From assembly GCA_964371995.1 (NCBI GenBank), contig CAYJPG010000056.1:1-17416 (forward strand): a stretch of DNA of 17,416 bases, read 5' to 3'. A program made the position numbers and the translations under genes. The DNA is from SHZI01 sp964371995 (GTDB lineage Bacteria; Pseudomonadota; Gammaproteobacteria; Steroidobacterales; GCA-2729495). Positions 7,729-15,027 of the stretch are shown here, in pieces; within the stretch, counting starts at the first letter, position 1, and each line of letters opens with the position of its first letter. A model generated the notes under the pieces. The model saw only the letters and a program-made list of their open reading frames with translations. It had not been told where the DNA came from and ran no database searches.

Positions 7729-9210
7729 ATGCAAAGCAAACCGAAGACACAGAAAACACGTCCTGCCCAACACCCCGGAAAGCGTCTGCTGGCCCGCCTG
7801 CTGGCCGTGTCATTGGCAACTGCGCCGCTTACGAGCCACTCCGCTGATCTGAACACCGAGATGCAGGAGATGTTCAACGACATGGGCGTGCTGGGCAACG
7901 TCACCACGCCGGGCGCTTTCCGCGGCCAGGCGATGAACCTCTATACGGGCGGCAGCCTGATGATGCGCACGCCGGGCCGCACCTATCCGCTGGTCAACAC
8001 CCAACTCCCGAGCCTGCGCGCCGGCTGCGGTGGTATCGACATCTACGGGGGCTCGTTCTCATTCATCAACAAGCAGCAGTTCATTGCGTTACTGCAGAAC
8101 ATCGGCGCCAACGCCGTGGGCTATGCCTTCAAGCTGGCACTGCAATCGATCTCGCCCGATATCGACAAGCTGCTCACCGAACTGCAAGACCAGATCAACA
8201 AGATCAACGCAATGAACATCAACTCCTGCGAGGCGGCGCAGTCATTGGTGAACGGCGTGGTGGGTGAGTATGACAACTCGGTGATGAGCGGCTGCGCCAA
8301 CATCTCCCAGTATCTCGGCAGCGTCTCCGACCGGGCCGAGGCCCGGCTCACCTGCGCCAGCAACGCACCCGCCGTCGTGAAGGCCGCAGCAAACAGCACA
8401 GACCCCAACGTGCGCAACACCACCTTCGTGCAAGGCAACGTCACCTGGCTCGCGCTCAACCAGGTGGGTGGCAGCATCAGCCAGCAGGAAAAGGAGTTGA
8501 TCATGAGCGTGATCGGCACCGTGATCCTGTACCCGCCGGCCGACGACGGCAGCGGCGCCATACCCCGCTACGCCGAACCCACCATCGTCGGCCTGCGCGA
8601 CCTGCTGCTCGGCCGTGGCGCCTCGCCCACCGATGGCAACGTCGACATCGAGGTGTACGTCTGCGACGAGCCCGTCGAATGCCTGAACCCGTCGCGCACC
8701 GCCGTCTCGGCCAAGCCCTTTACCCGCCTGGTGTCGGAGCGGTTGCTCCGCATGTCCGACAACATTGTCACGCGCAGCCCGCAGTCGCCCGCCGATATCG
8801 GCTTCGTCAATAACACCACCGAGCCGGTCTACAAGATGCTGTCGGTAGCCAACGCCGTACCGGGATCAAGCACCGCCGAGACGCTGATCGAGACCTATAA
8901 GGAGGTAATCGCGCTCGACTACGCAGAGACCTTCCTCAACCGTGCCATCCGTCAGGCCCTGAGCGCGCTGTCGCAGTCGCTCAAGCGCACCAGCATCGAG
9001 CAGCAGTACATCGACACACTCCGGGACAACGCGCAGGAAGCGCAGCGCCAACTGCTTACTGAAAAGCAGGCCGCCTACGCCAAGGTGCGCTCGGTCTCAT
9101 CGATGACCCAAGACCTGCAGACGCTGGAACGCCAGCTCTGGAGCTCGATGCCCTCGTCGGTGAAATCGATGCTGGACTTCAGCGCCAGCAGCGGCCCCCG
9201 CGGCTCCTGA
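7729..9210 (+). CDS. traH: TraH, F-type pilus assembly protein
   Basis: A 493-residue exported protein (F TraH is 458). I chose the ATG at 7729, ten nt after the traF stop with GAGG eight nt upstream; a longer frame from 7681 lacks support. The signal peptide (hydrophobic about residues 20-36) ends near SHS-ADLN. The N-terminal mature region carries the TraH signature: a GAFRGQAMNLYTGGSL segment, then LPSLRAGCGGIDIYGGSFSF. The C-terminus is helical with coiled-coil character (AQRQLLTEKQAAYAKVRS region). TraH works with TraF and others at the outer membrane in pilus outgrowth. Confidence 0.95.
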   Translation: MQSKPKTQKTRPAQHPGKRLLARLLAVSLATAPLTSHSADLNTEMQEMFNDMGVLGNVTTPGAFRGQAMNLYTGGSLMMRTPGRTYPLVNTQLPSLRAGCGGIDIYGGSFSFINKQQFIALLQNIGANAVGYAFKLALQSISPDIDKLLTELQDQINKINAMNINSCEAAQSLVNGVVGEYDNSVMSGCANISQYLGSVSDRAEARLTCASNAPAVVKAAANSTDPNVRNTTFVQGNVTWLALNQVGGSISQQEKELIMSVIGTVILYPPADDGSGAIPRYAEPTIVGLRDLLLGRGASPTDGNVDIEVYVCDEPVECLNPSRTAVSAKPFTRLVSERLLRMSDNIVTRSPQSPADIGFVNNTTEPVYKMLSVANAVPGSSTAETLIETYKEVIALDYAETFLNRAIRQALSALSQSLKRTSIEQQYIDTLRDNAQEAQRQLLTEKQAAYAKVRSVSSMTQDLQTLERQLWSSMPSSVKSMLDFSASSGPRGS

Positions 9211-9237
9211 GTCCGGACACGAGACGCTCGTACCCGC

Positions 9238-12189
9238 ATGTTCGAGATCTACGCCTACGGCAACGTCGATACCCTGACCGGGGTGTTCAACGCCATTGCC
9301 GCCATCATGGGCGGGGCGGACTACTTCGGCCTCATCAAAACGATCGCCGTGACCGGCGTACTGGTGGCGGCCTTCGCCGGACTCTTCACGCCCGGCAAGT
9401 TCCACGGCTGGGGCTGGCTGATGGGCTTTCTGTTCGTTTATTACGCGCTCTTCCTGCCCAAGTCGACCGTGGTCATCATCGACAAGCTCGGCAGCCAGTC
9501 GCCGGTGGCTGTCGACAACGTGCCGATCGGCGTGGCCTTCTTCGGCTATGCCACCAGCACAGTCGGCGACGTGATGACGCGGTTCTTCGAGACCGCCTTC
9601 CAGGTGATCCCGGCTACCAATGCACAACTGCCCAGCGAACTCGCGTACCAGAAAAACGGCGTCATGTTCGGCAATCGCCTCATCCAGGCCTCTCGCGCCG
9701 TGAACGTGGCTGACCCGCAAGTGCGCACCGACCTCATTGCCTTCATCCATAACTGCACCATCTACGACCTGCAGGACGGCACCATCGACCCGGCCACCTT
9801 CTCCCGCAGCACCGATATCTGGTCGCTGATGGGCACGCCCAACCCGGCACGCTTCACCACCTACGGCAACCCGATGCAGGTCAACACCTGCCCAAACGCC
9901 TATGTCTACCTCGCCGCCCGCCTGCCGGCCGAAGTGGCTCATGCGAGAGCGATCCTCGCCTTCCAGATGAACCCCATGCTGGAGCCGGCAGCCGCCCTCA
10001 CCGCCATCGACGCACAGATCGAGCAGGCCTATTACAAAACGAAGATCGCTACCGCCGCGCAGGGCGCGGCGGACCTGCTGCGTCAGAACATCATGATCAA
10101 CCTGATGCAGGACACCCGCAGCCTCGCCGGCCAGAAGCTCAATGACCCGGCCGCGCTGATGATCGCCACCGCACGCGCCAACGCAACCGCGTCGGTGAAC
10201 TCCTCGTTCCTCACCATGGGCAAGATCGCCGAACAGGCACTGCCGCTGGTAAGAAACGTGATTGAGGCCGTCATTTACGCGGTATTCCCGTTCGTGTTCC
10301 TCCTGTTCCTGCTCGCGCAGGGCCGCGGACTGGGAATGGCGATCAAGAGCTTCGTGATGAGTCTGGTGTGGATCCAGCTCTGGCCGCCGCTCTACGCCAT
10401 CCTCAACTACGTCGCCACGCTGGCGAGCGCGCGGAACCTCGAAGCGGCGGCCAAGATGGGCACCGCCGCCCAGGGTCTGGCTCTGGAAACCGCCGCCAGC
10501 ATCTACAGCGGTGCCGTCTCCGACCAGGCCATCGCCGGCTACATGGTGATTTCGATCCCGATCATCGCCACCGCCATCATCAAGGGCGGCGAAGTAGCGT
10601 TCCAGGCGATCACCGGCGTCGCCGCCATCCAGTCGGCAGCGTCCGGCGAAGCGGCAGCAACATCCAAGGGCAGCATCACGCAGAACGCCGTCTCGATGGA
10701 CCAGGAACAACTGGCGCCGACACGAACGTCCGCCTTCATGTCGACGACCAGCGATGCGTACGGCACCACCATCCAGGGCAGCGGCCCCGATGCCGGTCTG
10801 TTCCGCTATCAGGCCAGCCTGAGCCGGCTGGCCAGCACCTTCACCTTCACCGAGCGTCAGGCAAACGCCCTCGGCGAGAGCGCACGCGAAGCCGAAACAT
10901 TGGCCCACACCGAGCGCCAGGCCATGCAGCGCAACCAGTCCACCGCTCTGACCCAGGCACTCGGCATCCAGGACAGCTACGACCGCTCCCAGCAACGATC
11001 GGGTACCACCAGCATGTCCGAAGGTGGCTCCTTCTCGAGCCAGTTGCAGACGCTGAGTTCAGTGGCCAAGGACGTGAACCGCAAGCTGGGGTTGAGCGAG
11101 GACTCGACGGTCGGCAAGAGCATCGCAGCCGCGGCGTCCGCCGGCGCCAAGATCCCGTTGACGGAAATCGGTGGCCAGATGTCGGTGGAAGGCCGCAAAG
11201 TCGACCAACAGCGCCTGCAGAGCGCCTACGACTACGCACGCAAGGCGGTCGAGAGCGCGCAGCTCACTGAAGCAAGCGCCCTGATCAATGACTTCAGGTC
11301 CTCCGATGCTTACCAGTGGGCCCGCGGCAACCGCACGACATCTACCGCCGGCTACGACACATCTGCTCGTGCAGCCACCGAGCGGCAATCGTCCAGCGAC
11401 AGCGCCCATGGTCAGGCACGCGAACTCGCCCGCACCGCACAGTTCATGCGCGAGTGGAGCAGCGGGACCCAGACCGACTTCACCAACTACGCGGCGCGGC
11501 GTCTTGCTGAACGCGGCCTCCTGCGCGAGGAAGACCCAATGAAGCTGCAGCGCGCGGTGACCGAGATCGCCTATTCGTATGCTCGCGGCGGAAGCTCAGC
11601 AACCGGCTACGTTCCCATCGACAACCCGCTGGGTCCGTCGAGACCACTGCCCGAGACCATGGGCTGGCCCAATTCGTCTCTGCGGGAGCAGTACGATGGC
11701 CGTGAAGGCACTGGGGAAGGCGGCACGCTCCGCCAACAAACAGCGGCCAACGAAACGGTGATCCGGACACGCCAGAGTCGGGAGCACGCCGTACCCAACC
11801 AACCGGTGGGCAATGACCTGTCTGGTCGCCTCGACGCCAGCGAAGCTGAAACGAAAGCCAGGATCGACAAGGGACGCACCCAGATTTCGCAGGACGCCAG
11901 CACACTCAGCGAGAACTACAATGCCTCGGTGCGCGTCGGCAAGGTCAGCGCCAACCACGGCGGGAACCAAGCGGTTTGGGACACGGTGGGGGCCAACGCC
12001 AGCGAGCCCGACCTCGGCACGCCGCCCAAGGTCGCGCCAATTAGTGAACGACATTTCCACAAGGACAGCATCCCCGTAGCCAGCCCAAAGGCGAAAGCAG
12101 CGGAGACCGCCGAGAAGCCGAGCCCGGCCGACTCAACTCGAGGAGCCAGTCAGTCCGCCAAAGGAAAGGGCAAGACCGGTAAGCGGTAA
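9238..12189 (+). CDS. traG: TraG, pilus assembly and mating-pair stabilisation
   Basis: A 983-residue inner-membrane protein (F TraG is 938). The N-terminal half has hydrophobic segments at about residues 30-51, 58-78, 340-365, 372-395 and 433-455, with a periplasmic loop bearing cysteines (HNCTIYDL, NTCPNAY). This is the TraG_N layout needed for pilus assembly. The C-terminal half (about 480-983) is hydrophilic, Ser/Gln/Ala/Thr-rich and helical, matching the region that in F acts in mating-pair stabilisation and entry exclusion. The start is the first ATG after traH (27-nt gap); the ribosome binding site is weak. It is the last recognisable tra gene here. Confidence 0.94.
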   Translation: MFEIYAYGNVDTLTGVFNAIAAIMGGADYFGLIKTIAVTGVLVAAFAGLFTPGKFHGWGWLMGFLFVYYALFLPKSTVVIIDKLGSQSPVAVDNVPIGVAFFGYATSTVGDVMTRFFETAFQVIPATNAQLPSELAYQKNGVMFGNRLIQASRAVNVADPQVRTDLIAFIHNCTIYDLQDGTIDPATFSRSTDIWSLMGTPNPARFTTYGNPMQVNTCPNAYVYLAARLPAEVAHARAILAFQMNPMLEPAAALTAIDAQIEQAYYKTKIATAAQGAADLLRQNIMINLMQDTRSLAGQKLNDPAALMIATARANATASVNSSFLTMGKIAEQALPLVRNVIEAVIYAVFPFVFLLFLLAQGRGLGMAIKSFVMSLVWIQLWPPLYAILNYVATLASARNLEAAAKMGTAAQGLALETAASIYSGAVSDQAIAGYMVISIPIIATAIIKGGEVAFQAITGVAAIQSAASGEAAATSKGSITQNAVSMDQEQLAPTRTSAFMSTTSDAYGTTIQGSGPDAGLFRYQASLSRLASTFTFTERQANALGESAREAETLAHTERQAMQRNQSTALTQALGIQDSYDRSQQRSGTTSMSEGGSFSSQLQTLSSVAKDVNRKLGLSEDSTVGKSIAAAASAGAKIPLTEIGGQMSVEGRKVDQQRLQSAYDYARKAVESAQLTEASALINDFRSSDAYQWARGNRTTSTAGYDTSARAATERQSSSDSAHGQARELARTAQFMREWSSGTQTDFTNYAARRLAERGLLREEDPMKLQRAVTEIAYSYARGGSSATGYVPIDNPLGPSRPLPETMGWPNSSLREQYDGREGTGEGGTLRQQTAANETVIRTRQSREHAVPNQPVGNDLSGRLDASEAETKARIDKGRTQISQDASTLSENYNASVRVGKVSANHGGNQAVWDTVGANASEPDLGTPPKVAPISERHFHKDSIPVASPKAKAAETAEKPSPADSTRGASQSAKGKGKTGKR

Positions 12190-12202
12190 ACCGGGGTGCG
12201 AG

Positions 12203-12472
12203 TTAGTCGTTGGCCGCACCGATTTCCATGCTCCCCAGACCATTGCCCGTGATGTAGCCCGGCGTCCGATCGCCGTACCGACTGGTTGGGTTCTTTGTCA
12301 CCGAAGGATCACCATGAAGCCAACCGTCGAAGTCGGGGTCGATGCCGCGATCAGTGTTCGCGTTGGCGTCATCCGGTTCGGTGGCCGTCGATAGCGCGGC
12401 GCGAAGCAGGACTCCCAAATGCGCGATCCAATCGATCAGGGATTCGTATAGAGATTTTATTTCGATAAACAT
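12203..12472 (-). CDS. Possible small protein, convergent with traG
   Basis: An 89-codon frame on the minus strand ending 13 nt past the traG stop, in convergent orientation. I do not recognise it. An amphipathic or weakly hydrophobic N-terminal helix (about residues 8-29) is followed by an Asp/Gly/Asn-rich tail (GIDPDFDGWLHGDP, then TPGYITGNGLGSMEIG) that reads like real protein. Against it: no Shine-Dalgarno precedes the ATG, and the IS1182-like element lies only about 42 nt upstream of the start, so any promoter may be lost. Exclusion genes follow traG in F and SXT, but they run in the same direction, so I do not assign that role. Confidence 0.35.
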   Translation of the reverse strand: MFIEIKSLYESLIDWIAHLGVLLRAALSTATEPDDANANTDRGIDPDFDGWLHGDPSVTKNPTSRYGDRTPGYITGNGLGSMEIGAAND

Positions 12473-12514
12473 ATCAAAACGCTGGAAAGGTTTTCGTAAT
12501 GATACGCCGGTCGC

Positions 12515-12518
12515 CTAG
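12515..12518. repeat. CTAG target duplication or palindrome, left IS edge
   Basis: CTAG directly abuts the left terminal inverted repeat and is repeated at 14015-14018 at the other end. It may be a 4-bp target duplication. Because CTAG is a palindrome, the bases could equally belong to the element ends. Confidence 0.6.
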
Positions 12519-12532
12519 CAGCCTGTCGGGCT
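12519..12532 (+). repeat. Left terminal inverted repeat of the IS
   Basis: CAGCCTGTCGGGCT, the inverted partner of 14001-14014 with one mismatch (G versus A at position 12). Similarity stops after base 14, which helps set the element end. Confidence 0.8.
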
Positions 12533-12624
12533 GAGGGTTTCAGTTAAGCGGGCAAAAAGCTGTGGCGGGTGTGATGTCATTCTGATGCCGGTGATTATCG
12601 TGGTCGAACGGTAGCGGTACCCGC

Positions 12625-13933
12625 TCAGCAGGCCTGCAACACGAACATCCGCTTGATGTTCCAGCTCATCGTCACCAGATTCCATTCACCTGTGACGTTA
12701 TCGAGGCCTCGTAACAACGTCTGGCGATAACCCATCACGGACTTGATGATGCCGAACACCGGCTCCGGGGTCTGCTTGCGCAGCGCATAGAGCTTTCGGC
12801 CTTGCGGGGTCTTGAGGCGGTACGCCATCTTCTCCAGCGGCGTGGCGGATTGGGGCGGTGCTTTCGGTGCCGCCGCAAAGCGCTGCTTCCAGCCCACATG
12901 ATGTTGCTCGCGGCCCATGGCGATCAGCGGTTCTATTTTGGCCGCTACGCACTGCTCGACGTTGGCCTGACTGAAAGCCATTGTCAGCCAGTGCCCGTCG
13001 GACGCGACCGAGCGCTTTGGGCAACGCCTTGAGCTTTGCGATCATCGGCACCAGTTGCTGTTTGTCGTTGCCGGCTTTCGTGACGTTGTGGGCTACGACC
13101 AGCAAGCTGCCGACCGCTACCGCTGCCTGCGCGTTGTAGCACTGCTCGAACGCATTGCCCGCCACCCGCATGATGCGCGACTCTTCATCCGTCAGGTTGA
13201 TCTGGTCGCTCGCGCGCACCCCACCGGTGGGCGGTGCCGGTGGGCGGCCACCGGGCTTCTTGCCGGTGCGCTGCGCCTGCTCGGCACGCGCCGCCAGCTT
13301 GGCCTGATGCTCTGCCTGTTCCTGCGTCAGACGTGCCTCGTCACGCGCCTCGATCTTGGCCTTCGCCTCGGCAATGGCCGCCAGACGCAGCTCGCCTCGC
13401 TCCAGCTCCGCCGGGATCGACATCCCGTCGGGGATATCTGCCGCATCGGCGCGTTCAGCCAAGCGCCGAAACTGCTGCACCTCCTTCCTCAGCTGCTGTT
13501 CGATCTTCTGCGCATGACCATACGAGAGTGCGCTGTGCCGGCTCGCGTTGGCGTGCAGCTTGGTGCCATCCACAGCCACCGTGCCCAGCTTGAGCATCCC
13601 CATGGCGTGCGCCAGCTTCAGCACATCCACGAACAACAACTCGATCTGCACCAGGAAGCGCTTGCGAAAGGCCACCGAGTCGTACGTCGCCCGCTCAATG
13701 GCACGACTGGAAAACACCTTGGTGGCGTAACCATAGACCAGCAGCGAGAGCAGCATCGCCGGGTGATAGGACGCTGAGCCTGAGCCGCGATAGGCCTTCA
13801 CCAGCGCCGACAGATCCAGCCCATCGATCACTTCCACCACAAACCGTGCCAGGTGCCGCTGCGGTAGCCACTCATCCACCGACGGTGGCAGCAAGAACCC
13901 GGTGTCGCGGTTGATCGGGCGAAAGTTGCTCAT
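12625..13933 (-). pseudogene. IS1182-family transposase, frameshifted
   Basis: The N-terminal frame starts with ATG at 13933 (FRPINRDTGFLLPPSVDEWL) and contains the IS1182-type DGTKLHANASRHSALSY segment with the first catalytic Asp. It also has a KKPGGRPPAPPTGG linker and a LTDEESRIM segment. The frame reads correctly to ALADNG (second Asp) and then goes out of frame near 12980. The remaining domain continues in another frame (FSQANVEQC to TGEWNLVTMSWNIKRMFVL), carrying the likely third acidic residue. From memory of the family, a GYFS-like stretch is expected at the break, so about 2 nt seem lost. A second lesion appears near 13670, where VAFR joins KRFL directly and about 18 residues usual in relatives are missing. 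It is probably inactive. Confidence 0.85.
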
Positions 13934-14000
13934 GGCCTGCCTTCACAATAAAAGAACTGTCGCGATTATCCCGCAGTCAATCAGCTCGTGCTCATCGTTA

Positions 14001-14014
14001 AGTCCGACAGGCTG
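14001..14014 (-). repeat. Right terminal inverted repeat of the IS
   Basis: Reads CAGCCTGTCGGACT on the minus strand, matching the left end 13 of 14. It lies 68 bp outside the transposase ATG. Confidence 0.8.
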
Positions 14015-14018
14015 CTAG
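14015..14018. repeat. CTAG target duplication or palindrome, right IS edge
   Basis: Copy of the CTAG at 12515-12518, immediately outside the right inverted repeat. Confidence 0.6.
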
Positions 14019-14487
14019 AGCACCCACGACAGGGTTCAGCATCAGGACGTTGGGTAACTACGAGAGATGGCCCGCCCATTCCTGCAGAACCATGTGCATC
14101 GAACCCAGTACCGAGCTGTCGGTGGCCATGTCGAAACGGAAGGACCCCAAGGGCGAGCTCCGCCCCGGCGACCTGCCTTGGCGGGCAGCCCATGGCCGCC
14201 GGCCTGGCCAGCAGCAGGGACCCACCCGAGCTCGCTGGATTGCTCCTTCTGGAACCGACGAAAAACAAGGCTGAGTGGGGTTCGTCCGACGTCCTGGCAG
14301 AACAGCACACGTTGGCGCCGGTCGATGATGAGCCCGTCGGCGTGCCAGCTGTCCACCGGCTGTCCTCACGCAGTGGGTCCAGCGAGACGTCCGGCACGCG
14401 GGCTGCAAGCTAGCGGGAGACGTGGATGCTCATCTGCCTGTTGGAGATCCTCTGAGCCAATCGCATGTTGACTAGTCTCAGAGTCAT
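14019..14487. other. Non-coding or decayed GC-rich stretch
   Basis: About 470 bp between the IS and the cap3 stop in which I recognise no intact gene, RNA or terminator. Up to about 14464 it is very GC-rich (48 of 60 bases at 14161-14220), unlike the CBASS genes beyond it, so it probably belongs to the tra-side DNA. On the minus strand there are protein-like bits in successive frames, for example HADGLIIDRRQRVLFCQDV near 14290 and FRFDMATDSSVLGSMHMVLQ near 14110. These might be remains of one frameshifted gene, but GC-rich DNA produces such open frames easily. The last 20 bp or so before cap3 have the lower GC of the CBASS block. Confidence 0.4.
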
Positions 14488-15027
14488 CTACTTACCTGAG
14501 TGCAATAGCTCTACCAACTCAACTCCGTTTGAGAACCCCACAAACAGCCCGTCCGGAAATGGCAGCCGACCGACGACGACGAGCAGAAATCCATTCAGAT
14601 TGTGCTTGGAGAGACGAACCATTTCGTTGATGCTGTCGACGTCTCTGCGGGAGGGCAATGGAAGATCCTCGGGGTGACTATGCCAGTCGCCTACGTAATT
14701 TAGGCCGGACCTAAATTGTTCATCAATTTCCCGCTGCTCTGCGGGGCGGTGAGGCCTGAATGCAAATCGTCCTCGAATGTCCCGCTTCTTCGGTTCCGTC
14801 GCAGATACTACGAGTAGTCTCTGCTCTTCTAGTTCAGCAAATAGCTGACCGCCAGCCTCAGGTTGCCAAAAGTGCCGCTGCTGGTGACGACGCAACACGT
14901 CGAGAACCTTCAGGGTAAAAATTACGACTTGCCCTGAAGGTCCAATACGGAATGACAGGGCCTCAGTGCCGTTCTGGGCAGGTAGGCCGAACTTCACAAA
15001 CTGGCTCCCATGTAAATCCTCCGTCAT
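14488..15027 (-). CDS. cap3: Cap3, JAB/JAMM isopeptidase of type II CBASS
   Basis: A 179-residue JAB/MPN metalloprotease. The zinc motif is complete: H116-S-H118, seven residues, S126, two residues, D129 (WHSHPEDLPLPSRRD), with a likely catalytic Glu at E57 (PEAGGQLFA). In CBASS, Cap3 removes the CD-NTase from its Cap2-made conjugates and so limits or recycles priming. It overlaps cap2 by 65 nt. The start is uncertain: the ATG at 15027 has AGGAGG only 1 nt away, while a GTG at 14997 has GGGAG at a good 7-nt distance and would give 169 residues with the whole domain intact. No further gene of the operon follows before the IS. Confidence 0.9.
   Translation of the reverse strand: MTEDLHGSQFVKFGLPAQNGTEALSFRIGPSGQVVIFTLKVLDVLRRHQQRHFWQPEAGGQLFAELEEQRLLVVSATEPKKRDIRGRFAFRPHRPAEQREIDEQFRSGLNYVGDWHSHPEDLPLPSRRDVDSINEMVRLSKHNLNGFLLVVVGRLPFPDGLFVGFSNGVELVELLHSGK

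Larger units (their letters stand above)
12519..14014 (-). mobile_element. IS1182-like insertion sequence with broken transposase
   Basis: A 1496-bp element bounded by 14-bp inverted repeats (CAGCCTGTCGGGCT on the left; CAGCCTGTCGGACT read inward from the right; 13 of 14 match) and by CTAG on both sides. It contains one minus-strand transposase frame, now disrupted. Element length and the transposase N-terminus fit the IS1182 family of DDE elements. It sits between the tra operon and the CBASS genes. The 106 bp between the left repeat and the transposase stop carry no other gene that I can see. Confidence 0.85.

Noticed and set aside
9097..10995. Long minus-strand open frame of 632 codons opposite traH and traG
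   Set aside because: It lies antisense to two well-supported genes in GC-rich DNA. Its composition (His/Gly/Val/Asp-rich) is that of a mirrored frame, with no domain that I recognise.
12970..12995. Programmed frameshift to make a full transposase
   Set aside because: There is no standard slippery heptamer at the break. The family is read from one frame, and the local sequence appears to lack about two bases compared with the expected GYFS stretch, so a mutation is simpler.
13055..13777. Plus-strand 240-codon frame inside the IS
   Set aside because: Antisense to the transposase remnant, with no independent support.
14019..14464. Missing CBASS effector located just after cap3
   Set aside because: No continuous minus-strand frame of useful length with a recognisable fold is present, and its GC content differs from that of the CBASS genes.
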